The notes beneath the pieces were generated by a model. That model was not told where the DNA came from. It saw only the letters and a program-made list of their open reading frames with translations, and ran no database searches. Shown in pieces: positions 42,688 through 51,319 of a stretch of 64,000 bases of DNA (the first letter of the stretch is position 1; the number at the start of each line of letters is the position of its first letter). Where the stretch lies: positions 248,001 to 312,000 of the forward strand of contig NZ_CP039693.1 in assembly GCF_005145045.1 (NCBI RefSeq). The letters are read 5' to 3'. The position numbers and the translations under genes are program-made. The DNA comes from Agrobacterium larrymoorei (GTDB taxonomy: Bacteria; Pseudomonadota; Alphaproteobacteria; Rhizobiales; Rhizobiaceae).

Positions 42688-42741
42688 ATGACCGGATTGT
42701 GTAGAAGCGGGCGCGCTTCACGCCTTGGCGAAACAGGCTAA
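42688..42741 (+). CDS. Putative 17-residue leader peptide
   Basis: ATG 42688 has AGGGGGA seven bases upstream, the strongest ribosome site nearby, and opens the frame MTGLCRSGRASRLGETG ending TAA at 42739-42741. It lies between motif B and the binding-protein gene, where an upstream leader frame would be expected. One Cys codon (UGU) sits at position five. It may couple translation or cysteine supply to expression of the transporter; there is no proof that it is translated. Confidence 0.4.
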   Translation: MTGLCRSGRASRLGETG

Positions 42742-42886
42742 TTTCGCCAGCCGCCACAGCGCCCCATCTCCGACATCAACAGGCTTTCGACACCACCCGA
42801 CATGCCTTCGGGTGAGCGCTGCCGCGCGCCTTGAAGGCACAGGACGAAGCCACTCAATTCATTCGATTTTCTCTCAGGACGACATT

Positions 42887-44542
42887 ATGACAAGACGTCT
42901 CTCTTCCCTGATTTTTTCCCGGCGCCAGCTGCTGCTCACCGCCTCCATTGCAGCCTCTGCGGCCCTCTTCTTCTCCACGACAGCGCCGCTGACTGCCGAA
43001 GCCGCAGATACCCCTCGTGAGGGTGGCGACATCACATTTCTGATCGATTCCCTCGGCGATAACTGGATACCGAACAACAGCGCGATCTCCAGCTTCCAAG
43101 GGCACATCTGGGGCCATGTCGCGGATAAGCTGCTTTATGTGGACGCCGAAGGTAAGGTCAGCCCATGGATTGCGCAGAAGTGGGAGCAGAACGATACCGC
43201 GACGGAATTCACCCTTCACCTCAAGAACGGCGTGACCTTCTCCGATGGCGAGCCGCTGGATGCGAAAGCGGTAGTTGCCAATCTCGACATCTGGTATGCG
43301 GGCCGCAAGAACGAAGGCATCAACCCCATCGGTCTTTTCCCGAAGACCTATGACCGTGCCGAAGCCATCGATGCCACGACCGTAAAGGTCTATTTCAAGA
43401 AGCCGACACTCGGCTTCATCCCGACGCTTGGGTATCACGGCTCCATCCTGATTTCGCCGAAGACACTGGCGCAGCCAGCCAGCGTGCAGGCTGATCTGGG
43501 CAAGACGGCGGGCAGTGGTCCCTATGTGGTCGAATCCTGGAAGGAAGGCGATCACGTTACCCTCGTCAAGCGTAAGGACTACAATTGGGGTCCAGAGGCA
43601 GTCGGCCACACCGGCCCCGCCTATCTCGATACCATCACCTATAAGCTCGTGACGGAGCCTTCGCTGCGCGTTGCTTCCGTCCAGTCGGGTCAGGCAGACG
43701 TTGCCTACAACGCCTCTCCTCAGGAACTGAAATCGCTGAAGGAAGAAGGCTTTACCATTGCCACGCCGCGCTATCTCGGTTTTGTCAACGGCTGGGCCGT
43801 CAACACCAAGCTGCCGCCCTATGACGATGTCAAGGTCCGTCAGGCCCTTCAATCCGGCATCAACCGTCAGGAAATCATCGATACGGTTTACACGCCCGAT
43901 TGGAAATTTCCGACCTCGTTTATCCAGAGCAATGTTCCGGGAGCAACGGATCATAGCGATCTTCTCGCTTACAATCCGGATAAGGCTGAAAAGCTTCTGG
44001 ACGAGGCAGGCTGGAAGAAAGGCGCAGATGGCTTCCGAAGCAAGGACGGCAAGACGCTTGAACTGACGCTTCATTCAACGCCCTATCTCGCAACATCCAA
44101 GGCGATAGATGAGCTCATTTCCCAACAGCTCGCCAAGATCGGCTGGAAAACAGTGATCCGCGCTTACGACGTCGTAACGTTCGGCGAAAAGGTGAAATAT
44201 GGCAGCCCGACAGTGCCGGTCTATGACGTTACGCGCAGTTTCATCGATGCGGGCACCGTCGCAGGTATCCTCACCAATGCCAATAACGGTGAAAACTGGT
44301 TTGCGCTGGATGACCGCGATGCCACGCTGAACGGGCTGCGCGATACAATAGCCAGTGCTGGCTCGATTGAAGACCGGAAGCCGCTTCTGGATGATTTGCA
44401 GAAATACGTGCTGGAGCAAGGCTACTTCATCCCACGCACACAGATCGTCCAGCGCATCTATGTCCAGTCTCCGAACCTGAAAGGCGAGGTCTATAACGGC
44501 GTGGCCTATGCCAGCTACTACACCGCCTACCTCGCCGAATAG
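42887..44542 (+). CDS. Family 5 periplasmic solute-binding protein (DppA-like), probably Tat-exported
   Basis: A 551-residue binding protein. The N-terminus MTRRLSSLIFSRRQLLLTAS has a twin-arginine motif (SRRQLLL) followed by a hydrophobic stretch and AEAADT cleavage region, so Tat export is likely. Family 5 body: LLYVDAEGKVSPWIAQKWEQNDTATEFTLHLKNGVTFSDGEPLDAKAVV, and YNPDKAEKLLDEAGW. ATG 42887 follows AGGAC. Downstream genes supply two permeases and a double ATPase. Its motif B and the flavin-monooxygenase unit downstream point to a sulfur-containing ligand, such as a thiol peptide or organosulfur compound. Confidence 0.88.
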   Translation: MTRRLSSLIFSRRQLLLTASIAASAALFFSTTAPLTAEAADTPREGGDITFLIDSLGDNWIPNNSAISSFQGHIWGHVADKLLYVDAEGKVSPWIAQKWEQNDTATEFTLHLKNGVTFSDGEPLDAKAVVANLDIWYAGRKNEGINPIGLFPKTYDRAEAIDATTVKVYFKKPTLGFIPTLGYHGSILISPKTLAQPASVQADLGKTAGSGPYVVESWKEGDHVTLVKRKDYNWGPEAVGHTGPAYLDTITYKLVTEPSLRVASVQSGQADVAYNASPQELKSLKEEGFTIATPRYLGFVNGWAVNTKLPPYDDVKVRQALQSGINRQEIIDTVYTPDWKFPTSFIQSNVPGATDHSDLLAYNPDKAEKLLDEAGWKKGADGFRSKDGKTLELTLHSTPYLATSKAIDELISQQLAKIGWKTVIRAYDVVTFGEKVKYGSPTVPVYDVTRSFIDAGTVAGILTNANNGENWFALDDRDATLNGLRDTIASAGSIEDRKPLLDDLQKYVLEQGYFIPRTQIVQRIYVQSPNLKGEVYNGVAYASYYTAYLAE

Positions 44543-44571
44543 GATTTGAACCGCATCAAGGAGGTGACGGC

Positions 44572-45582
44572 ATGAGCAATGCCTACCTAACCTACGCCGC
44601 AAAGCGGCTCGGCCAGGCGCTCGTCGTCATCCTTCTGGCCTATGTCTTTACCTTCGTGGTCGTCAGCATTCTGCCTGGCGACCCGATAACCAGCGTGCTG
44701 CGCAACCCTCAGAACGGCTTTACCGAACAGGAAATCGCCGAAATCATAGCGGCGCAGGGGCTGGACCAGCCGATCATCGTGCAGCTCTGGCATTCGCTGT
44801 CCGCGTTCCTCACCGGCGATCTCGGCATGTCGATGCGCTCCAACCGACCGGTTGCGACATTGATTGCCGAAGTCTTGCCATCGACGCTCATCCTTGCTGC
44901 ATCCGGCCTCACGGTCGCGCTCTTACTGGCCTTCGCGGTTGCCTACGGAACGCAGGTGGTGCCGAAGAAATATGGGCAGGGGCTGCTTCGAGCCTTCCCA
45001 TCGCTCTTCCTCTCGACGCCGAATTTCGTCATCGGCCTCTTCCTCATCCATCTTTTCGGCTTTCAGCTCAGGCTGTTTCGAGTAATCGAACCGGACAGCT
45101 TCTGGGCCACCTTCTTTGCCGCCATCACCATCGGCATTCCTTTTTCGGCGCAGATTGCAGAAGTCCTGATTGCCAATCTCGATCATGAGGCGGAGCAGGA
45201 TTACGCGGCGGTGGCGCGCAGCCGGGGGATCGGCCCAAGAAAACTGTTCACCAAGCATTTGTTGAAGCCTGCCTCGCTTCCGGTCGTTACCGTCATCGCG
45301 CTGACCGTGGGGGAGCTGCTGGGCAATTCCCTGATCACCGAGACCGTTTTCGGACGCACGGGGATCGGCAGTCTGGTGCAGCGCTCCGTCAGCACGCAGG
45401 ACTTGCCGGTTCTTCAGGCCATCGTGTCTCTCGGAGCCGTCATCTTCGTGGTGGTCAATCTCATTGCCGATCTCCTCTATCCGCTGCTCGATCCACGCGT
45501 GAAATTACTGGTGGGGCGAAAGCGTCGGCAATTTGTTGTCGATGACGCGCCACTGGGACTGGAAACAGGAGCGAAATCATGA
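44572..45582 (+). CDS. Oligopeptide-type ABC transporter permease (DppB-like)
   Basis: A 336-residue permease with DppB hallmarks: ILPGDPITSVLRNPQNGFTEQEI, TGDLGMSMRSNRPV, and an EAA loop reading EQDYAAVARSRGIGPRKLF. The ribosome site AAGGAGGTGA is a near-perfect match to the 16S tail, suggesting high translation. It follows the binding-protein gene by 29 bases and overlaps the next permease gene (ATGA). Confidence 0.9.
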   Translation: MSNAYLTYAAKRLGQALVVILLAYVFTFVVVSILPGDPITSVLRNPQNGFTEQEIAEIIAAQGLDQPIIVQLWHSLSAFLTGDLGMSMRSNRPVATLIAEVLPSTLILAASGLTVALLLAFAVAYGTQVVPKKYGQGLLRAFPSLFLSTPNFVIGLFLIHLFGFQLRLFRVIEPDSFWATFFAAITIGIPFSAQIAEVLIANLDHEAEQDYAAVARSRGIGPRKLFTKHLLKPASLPVVTVIALTVGELLGNSLITETVFGRTGIGSLVQRSVSTQDLPVLQAIVSLGAVIFVVVNLIADLLYPLLDPRVKLLVGRKRRQFVVDDAPLGLETGAKS

Positions 45583-46424
45583 GCCTTATTTCCAACCCCG
45601 TTTCCATCGGCAGCCGCGTCGAAAAATTCAGGTCGTTCAACCTTACGCCAACCGTCGTCCTGTCTTTTTTGGTCATCGCCATCGTCATTGCGTGGTCGAT
45701 TGCGCCGCAGTTCTTCACCGGCCACAGCCCGGTCAGCGGCGTTCCGGCTGTCAAGCTGCTTGGGCCAAGTCTTTCGCACTGGTTCGGTACGGATCATCTT
45801 GGACGCGATCTCTATACGAGGGTCGTCTACGGAACGTCCTCGTCGGTATCGAGCGCGCTGGTCGCCGTCGTGATCGGCGTGGTAATCGGTGGCCTGATCG
45901 GACTTCTCGCCGGATTTTTCGGCGGCTGGGTCGATGTCGTCTTCGCTCGCCTTGTCGATGTGCTGCTGTCGATCCCGAAATTCCTGCTCGCCGTCATCAT
46001 CGTGACGGCAATCGGCTTCGAAACTATCAATGCAGCCATCGCAACGGGCATTTCTGCCATTGCCTTCTTCGCCCGCGTTGCGCGCGCCGAAGTCATCAAG
46101 ACGCGGCAGGCGACATTCGTGGAGGCGTCGTTCCTGCTCGGCGGCTCACGCAGCTTTATCGTGCTGAGGCACGTTCTGCCCAATGCATCGCGCTCGATGC
46201 TTCCACTGGCGGTGCTGCAGTTCGGCGAGTCCATTCTCGTCATCGCAGGCCTTGCCTTTCTTGGCTATGGCGACCCGCCGCCGTCCTCCGACTGGGGCCT
46301 GCTGATCTCTATCGGCAAGGACTATTTGAAATGGCCCTGGCTTGTTTACGCACCCGCGCTCGTAACGATCGTGACCGTCCTCTCTGTCAACAGGATCAGC
46401 CGATGGCTTCGCAAATCGCACTGA
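45579..46424 (+). CDS. Oligopeptide-type ABC transporter permease (DppC-like)
   Basis: A 281-residue permease: N-terminal helix, HWFGTDHLGRDLYTRVVYG, and EAA loop QATFVEASFLLGGSRSFIVLRHVLPN. Start overlaps the DppB-like stop by four bases; its 3' end overlaps the ATPase gene by 22 bases. Confidence 0.9.
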   Translation: MSLISNPVSIGSRVEKFRSFNLTPTVVLSFLVIAIVIAWSIAPQFFTGHSPVSGVPAVKLLGPSLSHWFGTDHLGRDLYTRVVYGTSSSVSSALVAVVIGVVIGGLIGLLAGFFGGWVDVVFARLVDVLLSIPKFLLAVIIVTAIGFETINAAIATGISAIAFFARVARAEVIKTRQATFVEASFLLGGSRSFIVLRHVLPNASRSMLPLAVLQFGESILVIAGLAFLGYGDPPPSSDWGLLISIGKDYLKWPWLVYAPALVTIVTVLSVNRISRWLRKSH

Positions 46425-48121
46425 AAAAAGCGCCCGCTCTCGAAGAGTTCCAGGCTCCGTCACCCCAACCAGCAGTTCCGCTGCTGACGGTGCAGAATCT
46501 TGCCGTTTCCTATGGTCGGCAAGAGGTGGTCCATAATGTCGGGTTCGAGATCGGGCGCGGCGAAAGCCTTGCGCTGATCGGCGAATCCGGTTCGGGAAAA
46601 TCCACCATCGCCAAGGCCGTCTTGCGGCTGCTTCCCAATGGAGCGGCGGCGAGCGGTCAGGTCGTTTTCAACGAGCAGGAGCTTCTCGGCCTGTCGGAAC
46701 GACGCTTCAGGCCATATCGCGGTCGGGATATCGGTTTCGTCCCGCAGGATCCGGGAAATTCCCTCAACCCTGTCCGTAACATCGGCTCGCAAGCGCTGGA
46801 GGCCGCGGCACTGACCGATGAGGCCAGCCCTGCGCTCCAGAAGGCGCTCATTCTCGAAACCTTTGCCAAGGTTGGTCTCGACAATCCGCAACGCGTGTTC
46901 GATTCCTATCCGCATCAACTCTCTGGTGGCATGTTGCAGCGCGTGTTGATTGCGCTCGCGATCCTGCCTCGTCCAGCCCTTCTGGTGGCAGACGAGCCCA
47001 CATCCGCTCTCGACGTAACCATCCAGAAGCGCATTCTGGATCTTTTGTCGCGGTTACAGGAAGAGTTGGACATCAGCCTGCTGCTGATCACGCATGATCT
47101 CGCTATTGCTGCGGAACGTGCCGACAGTCTGGTCGTGCTCAAGAACGGCTCCGTTCAGGAGGCTGGGCGCACGTCATCGGTCTTCTCATCACCCTCCTCG
47201 CCCTACGCCCGGAAGCTGCATGGCGATGTCCCGGCACTTAATCCGAACCGTTACGCCAAACTTCGAGATACTGGCTTCAACCGTACTGCCGACCCGGCAT
47301 CGCCAAAGATTAAGGTGAGCGGCGTCACCAAGCGTTTTGCCGTCGATGGCAAGATATTGACGGCGGTAGATGATATTTCCTTTGACGTCGCCGCTGGCAC
47401 GACACACGCATTGGTCGGCGAATCCGGTTCGGGCAAGACAACGACAATCCGCCTGTTGCTGGGTTTGGAAGAACCGGAGGCTGGCACAATCGACGTTGGC
47501 GGAGACACCGTAACGAGCAGGAGCCGTGCGTCGCTTCGCTCCGTCTGGCGGCACCTGCAACTCGTTTATCAAAACCCTTTCACCTCGCTCGATCCTGCGT
47601 GGAAGGTCGAGCAGCTCATTCGCGAACCTCTCGACAGGTTCAGGATCGGAACACCTGCGGAGCGGATGAATGCCGTGAAGGAAGCTATTGCCAATGTCGG
47701 TCTGAGCGAGCATCTGCTGCAACGCAAGCCGTCCGCGCTTTCGGGCGGACAACGCCAGCGCGTGGCAATTGCGCGGGCGCTGGTTCTGAAACCGGATGTC
47801 ATCGTTCTGGACGAGCCCACTTCCGCATTGGATGTGAGCGTTCAGGCAGATATCGTCGACGTGCTGTTGTCTCTGCAGGCGAAACTCGGTCTCACCTATG
47901 TCTTCGTCTCCCATGATCTCGCATTGGTGCGCCAGCTTGCACATACCGTCTCCGTCATGCAGCGGGGTCGCATTGTCGAACACGGCAGCGTGACGGATAT
48001 CTTCGCCAACCCAAAGCACGACTACACAGCGGCATTGCTGGCATCAATCCCGTCAGGCTTGGCTCAGGTTCAATCAGCTACGCCGAAGCTGCAACGCGTT
48101 CCCGATACGGAAAGCGCATGA
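46403..48121 (+). CDS. Fused double ATP-binding protein of peptide-type ABC transporter (DppD-DppF)
   Basis: A 572-residue protein of two ABC ATPase halves, as in GsiA and YejF. The first half (about 20-285) has [23 protein letters not shown] and [12 protein letters not shown]. The second (about 305-560) has [36 protein letters not shown] and VFVSHDLALVR. Both Walker B Glu residues are kept. ATG 46403 lies in the end of the permease gene; the same frame is open from 45533, but that part only shadows the permease. GsiA-type fused ATPases drive glutathione import, which fits a sulfur-scavenging role. Confidence 0.9.
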   Translation: MASQIALKKAPALEEFQAPSPQPAVPLLTVQNLAVSYGRQEVVHNVGFEIGRGESLALIGESGSGKSTIAKAVLRLLPNGAAASGQVVFNEQELLGLSERRFRPYRGRDIGFVPQDPGNSLNPVRNIGSQALEAAALTDEASPALQKALILETFAKVGLDNPQRVFDSYPHQLSGGMLQRVLIALAILPRPALLVADEPTSALDVTIQKRILDLLSRLQEELDISLLLITHDLAIAAERADSLVVLKNGSVQEAGRTSSVFSSPSSPYARKLHGDVPALNPNRYAKLRDTGFNRTADPASPKIKVSGVTKRFAVDGKILTAVDDISFDVAAGTTHALVGESGSGKTTTIRLLLGLEEPEAGTIDVGGDTVTSRSRASLRSVWRHLQLVYQNPFTSLDPAWKVEQLIREPLDRFRIGTPAERMNAVKEAIANVGLSEHLLQRKPSALSGGQRQRVAIARALVLKPDVIVLDEPTSALDVSVQADIVDVLLSLQAKLGLTYVFVSHDLALVRQLAHTVSVMQRGRIVEHGSVTDIFANPKHDYTAALLASIPSGLAQVQSATPKLQRVPDTESA

Positions 48122-48127
48122 TGCTAT

Positions 48128-48148
48128 GGCGGGGTTAAAGGCCCCGCC
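48128..48148 (+). terminator. Hairpin after the double ATPase gene
   Basis: Perfect 7-bp stem GGCGGGG / CCCCGCC with a seven-base loop, just after the ATPase stop. There is no U-run, so it is a weak terminator or an mRNA-end protecting stem separating this operon from the next motif C promoter. Confidence 0.5.
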
Positions 48149-48194
48149 TCCCCGCAGAAGGCTTCCCGATTTCAATCGGAAAGGGCAGACGGGC

Positions 48195-48240
48195 AATATT
48201 TTCTACATATTCAATAGAAAAAGAAAGACCTGTCTTCCTC
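48195..48240 (+). promoter_or_regulatory. Shared 46-bp motif, copy C
   Basis: Upstream arm TATTTTCTACATATTCAA and core TAGAAAAAGAAAGACCTGTC followed by TTCCTC, the closest to copy A. It ends 60 bases before the monooxygenase ATG. TAGCTT near 48258 may be the -10 box. Confidence 0.7.
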
Positions 48241-48300
48241 ATTCCCCGCCCAGGCCGTAGCTTCAACTAAACGATTTCAGAAACACCCTAGGAAGCTTTC

Positions 48301-49404
48301 ATGGCTGCGGAATTCATCAGCGTCAGTTTTCCCAACGCTTCCAATGATTTGAACCCGATCCCGGATGCTCCGGTCGATCCGCTGTTTTTGCAGCGCTACT
48401 CACGCGCGCTGGATGATTACGGCTTCAATTACACCCTCATCCCCTACTCTTCCGCCTCCTTCGATCCGTTCACGCTCGGCGCAACGGTTCTGGCGCATAC
48501 CAGAAATATCAAGATCATCGTCGCGCTGCGTCCCAACACGGTTTATCCCACGGTTGCGGCGAAATCGCTTGCGACACTGGACCAGTTGAGCGGCGGGCGT
48601 GTCGTGGTTCACTTCATCGCGGGCGGCAGCGACGATGAGCAGGCGCGCGAGGGTGATTTTCTCAATAAGGAAGAGCGTTACGAACGGCAGGAAGAATATA
48701 TCCGTATTCTGCGCCTGGCATGGTCATCGACCGAGCCCTTCGATTTCGACGGCAAATACTACCAGTTCAAACAGTTCCACAGTGCGGTGCGACCAACTAA
48801 TGGCCTGATCCCGATTTCACTTGGCGGATCTTCCGATGCCGCCTACCGCATCGGCGGTTCGCTCTGCGATATTTTCGGCCTCTGGGGCGAGCCGCTCAAG
48901 GAAACCAAGGAACAGATCGACCGCATCTATGCGGAAGCGGCAAAGGCAGGTCGAACGGATCGCCCTCGCATCTGGGTGACCTTCCGCCCAATCGTTGCGG
49001 AAACCGATGAACTTGCCTGGGAGAAAGCGCATCGCGTTCTCGACCAGTTGAACGCGAACCGCCAGAAAGGCCTGTCTCGCGCGCCAATCAATGCGGCGGC
49101 ACCAGCCAATGTCGGCTCGCAACGGCTTCTCGACATCGCAAAGCGCGGAGACGTCCATGACCGCGCGCTTTGGTACCCGACTGTGACGGCCACGAATGCC
49201 AGCGGCGCAACGACCGCACTTGTCGGATCGCCTCGCACCATTGCCGACTCCATCCTCGATTATATCGATCTCGGTTGCGACCTGATCTCGATCCGAGGCT
49301 ATGACAATTTCAACGACGCCGTCGATTATGGTCGCTACGTCCTGCCTCTCGTGCGTGAGGGCATTCGTGAACGCGAAGAGGCGAAGAGGAAGGCCGCCGC
49401 CTGA
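48301..49404 (+). CDS. LLM-class FMNH2-dependent monooxygenase (SsuD/SfnG-like)
   Basis: A 367-residue bacterial-luciferase-fold enzyme. SsuD-type features include TLIPYSSASFDPFTLGATVLAHTRNIKIIVALRPN, the flavin/sulfonate region SGGRVVVHFIAGGSDDEQAREGDFLNKEERYERQEEYI, LGGSSDAAYRIGG and IRGYDNFNDAVDYGRYVLPLV. Such enzymes use reduced FMN and oxygen to release sulfite from alkanesulfonates or to split dimethylsulfone. The partner FMN reductase lies two genes downstream. AGGAAGC precedes the ATG. SsuD against SfnG cannot be settled by eye. Confidence 0.88.
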   Translation: MAAEFISVSFPNASNDLNPIPDAPVDPLFLQRYSRALDDYGFNYTLIPYSSASFDPFTLGATVLAHTRNIKIIVALRPNTVYPTVAAKSLATLDQLSGGRVVVHFIAGGSDDEQAREGDFLNKEERYERQEEYIRILRLAWSSTEPFDFDGKYYQFKQFHSAVRPTNGLIPISLGGSSDAAYRIGGSLCDIFGLWGEPLKETKEQIDRIYAEAAKAGRTDRPRIWVTFRPIVAETDELAWEKAHRVLDQLNANRQKGLSRAPINAAAPANVGSQRLLDIAKRGDVHDRALWYPTVTATNASGATTALVGSPRTIADSILDYIDLGCDLISIRGYDNFNDAVDYGRYVLPLVREGIREREEAKRKAAA

Positions 49405-49411
49405 TCCTCAG

Positions 49412-49432
49412 TGCCCGGCATGAGGCCGGGCA
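49412..49432 (+). promoter_or_regulatory. Intercistronic hairpin
   Basis: Perfect 8-bp stem TGCCCGGC / GCCGGGCA with a five-base loop between the monooxygenase and the acyl-CoA-dehydrogenase-like gene. No U-run; likely an mRNA-stabilising or partial attenuation stem. Confidence 0.5.
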
Positions 49433-49488
49433 GTCTCTCAATCGAAAAAGCGAATATGCCGCACCGCCATCAGGAAGGCCGTAAACTT

Positions 49489-50667
49489 ATGTCCTATGAT
49501 CCTACTGCACTTGAAGCTGCCGTGCGTGTAGTCGCCGAGGCTGCGCCGGAGGCGGATCAGACCGGTCAGTTTCCCTGGGCCGGTATTCGCGCTGTCCATC
49601 AGGCGGGTCTCCTCGAAAGCACGGTCGCGACCCGCTATGGTGGTTCAGGCGGAACACTCAGCACGGCTGCGCATATTCTCGCAGCGCTCGGACGCGGAGA
49701 TCCTTCTGTTGCGCTGATCAGCGCCATGACGATCTTCAATCACCTCGGCCAAGCCGCAAAAGGGCATTGGCCGGAAGAGCTTTACCGCGAGCTTCTGTTG
49801 CAGGCCAGGGCCAAGCCCCTGCTTTTGAATGCGGCACGCGTGGAGCCCGAGCTTGGTTCGCCTGCGCGCGGCGGCCTGCCTGCAACACGCGCGCGTCGAA
49901 CTGCGAATGGTTGGGCAATTTCAGGCAGGAAGCGTTTCGTGACCGGGGCTCATGGCGTCACGCATTTTCTCGTCTGGGCTCATACGGATGAAATTCAGTC
50001 TCGCGTCGGAACCTTCGTCGTTCCGAACGGCTTGCCGGGCATTACCATCATCGAGAACTGGAAAAGTCTCGGGATGCGGGCGACCGGATCGCATGACGTG
50101 GAGTTTACCGATGTCGAAATCCCCGCCGAACATGTGCTGGAATTGGTCGACCCCTCGGTCGCCCACCAGGATAATCGCAGCCACGCCGCCATCAACCTCG
50201 CCCTGACCGCGATCTATCTCGGCGCGGCGGAGGCCGCGCAGGAGGCATTCATTCGTTTTGCCCATGAACGTATACCCGCAAATCTCGGTCACCCTATCGC
50301 AAAAACCGAGCGTTTCGTCTCGCTTTCCGGGGAAATCGATCTCCTCGTGTCCGGCGCTCGCCAGATCATCTTCGGAGCGCTGGATGGCGATCTGAGCGAT
50401 GCCGAGCGGGTAATCCGCGCAAGGCTGCTTGCAGGACGGCAGATACGCGAAGCCGTTCAGATCGCCGTCAGAGGCATCGGCAATCCCGGCCTTAACGCCG
50501 ATCTTGGAATTGAGCGCCACTTCCGCGATGTCCAGTCCGTTCTCGTCCACGCGCCGCAGGAGGATACGTCCGTTGCTATTCTCGGTCGCGCGGCGTTTGA
50601 CCGCTGGAACCGGAAGGAAAGCGAAGCCGCGCACGCGCTCAATCTGTCGATCCGCAAAACCGCTTGA
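49489..50667 (+). CDS. Acyl-CoA dehydrogenase-like flavin monooxygenase (SfnB/DszC-like)
   Basis: A 392-residue flavoprotein of the acyl-CoA-dehydrogenase fold: ATRYGGSGGTLSTAAHILAALGRGDPSVAL, TGAHGVTHFLVW, WKSLGMRATGSHDVEFTDVEIP, and a C-terminus VRGIGNPGLNADLGIERHFRDVQSVLVHAPQED. The catalytic Glu of true acyl-CoA dehydrogenases is not evident, and members next to LLM monooxygenases (SfnB, DszC) are FMN-dependent oxygenases acting on sulfur compounds. ATG 49489 with AGGAAGG is preferred to ATG 49456. Second gene of the sulfur-type operon. Confidence 0.82.
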   Translation: MSYDPTALEAAVRVVAEAAPEADQTGQFPWAGIRAVHQAGLLESTVATRYGGSGGTLSTAAHILAALGRGDPSVALISAMTIFNHLGQAAKGHWPEELYRELLLQARAKPLLLNAARVEPELGSPARGGLPATRARRTANGWAISGRKRFVTGAHGVTHFLVWAHTDEIQSRVGTFVVPNGLPGITIIENWKSLGMRATGSHDVEFTDVEIPAEHVLELVDPSVAHQDNRSHAAINLALTAIYLGAAEAAQEAFIRFAHERIPANLGHPIAKTERFVSLSGEIDLLVSGARQIIFGALDGDLSDAERVIRARLLAGRQIREAVQIAVRGIGNPGLNADLGIERHFRDVQSVLVHAPQEDTSVAILGRAAFDRWNRKESEAAHALNLSIRKTA

Positions 50668-50715
50668 AGCGCGGCTAAGCTTCGCTTCCATCCGATATCA
50701 CCGAAAGGATTTTCA

Positions 50716-51276
50716 ATGAGCAACAATCTGATTGTCGGCTTTTCCGGTAACACGACACGCCCTTCAAGCACGAAACGTTTCGTTGAAAGCGTCAGTGAGA
50801 CGCTTGCGCGCGAGGTTGGGCTGGAGCATCGGGTTTTCGATATCGAGGATTTAGGATCATCCCTCTCCTCGGCCCGCTCTGTCGCTGATCTCGATGCCCA
50901 TGCACGCCGCGTGGTGCAAACGATCATCGATGCAGAAGCGCTCGTCATCGGCTCCCCCACCTATAAGGGCAGCTACACCGGCCTCTTCAAACACGTCATC
51001 GACCTTCTCGATCCTGCCGATCTTCGCGGCAAGCCTATCGTTTTGACCGCAACCGGCGGCGGAGACCGCCATTCACTTGTGGTCGAACATCAGCTCCGAC
51101 CGTTATTTGCCTTTTTCGAAGCCTTCGTTACGCCAACGGCAATCTACGCCACGGGCCGCGATTTCGTGGAAGGTGAACTCTCCCCCGCCATCAGCGCCCG
51201 CGTGCGTCAGGCCATCGGCGAGGCGTCGCTGATCGTCAACGCCCGTTCCCGGACGCTGGCAGTGGCTGCGGAGTAA
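50716..51276 (+). CDS. NAD(P)H-dependent FMN reductase (SsuE/MsuE-like)
   Basis: A 186-residue flavodoxin-fold reductase supplying FMNH2 to the monooxygenases. LIVGFSGNTTRPSSTKRFVESV binds the FMN phosphate; VIGSPTYKGSYTGLFKHVIDLL and TATGGGDRHSLVVEHQLRPLFAFFEAFVTPTAIYATGRDF are close to MsuE/SsuE. AAAGGA precedes the ATG. Last gene of the motif C unit, followed by a bidirectional terminator. Confidence 0.88.
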   Translation: MSNNLIVGFSGNTTRPSSTKRFVESVSETLAREVGLEHRVFDIEDLGSSLSSARSVADLDAHARRVVQTIIDAEALVIGSPTYKGSYTGLFKHVIDLLDPADLRGKPIVLTATGGGDRHSLVVEHQLRPLFAFFEAFVTPTAIYATGRDFVEGELSPAISARVRQAIGEASLIVNARSRTLAVAAE

Positions 51277-51283
51277 AAGCGAA

Positions 51284-51307
51284 AAAGCCCCGGCGTGCCG
51301 GGGCTTT
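51284..51307. terminator. Bidirectional terminator
   Basis: Near-perfect inverted repeat AAAGCCCCGGC / GCCGGGGCTTT between convergent genes. Read on the minus strand it ends in TTTTTCGC (for the phosphate transporter unit) and on the plus strand in TTT (for the FMN reductase unit). Confidence 0.8.
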
Positions 51308-51319
51308 GGAAGGCTAGCC

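Larger units (their letters stand above)
42427..42886. other. 460-base leader region of the second peptide-type importer
   Basis: Holds copy B of the shared motif (42581-42626), a possible -10 box (TAGGTT near 42643), then a short reading frame with a strong ribosome site (42688-42741). About 145 further bases precede the binding-protein ATG. The long leader suggests post-transcriptional control. Confidence 0.5.

Noticed and set aside
45533..46402. N-terminal 290-codon extension of the double ATPase frame
   Set aside because: Out-of-frame shadow of the DppC-like permease; ATG 46403 gives a normal fused ATPase.
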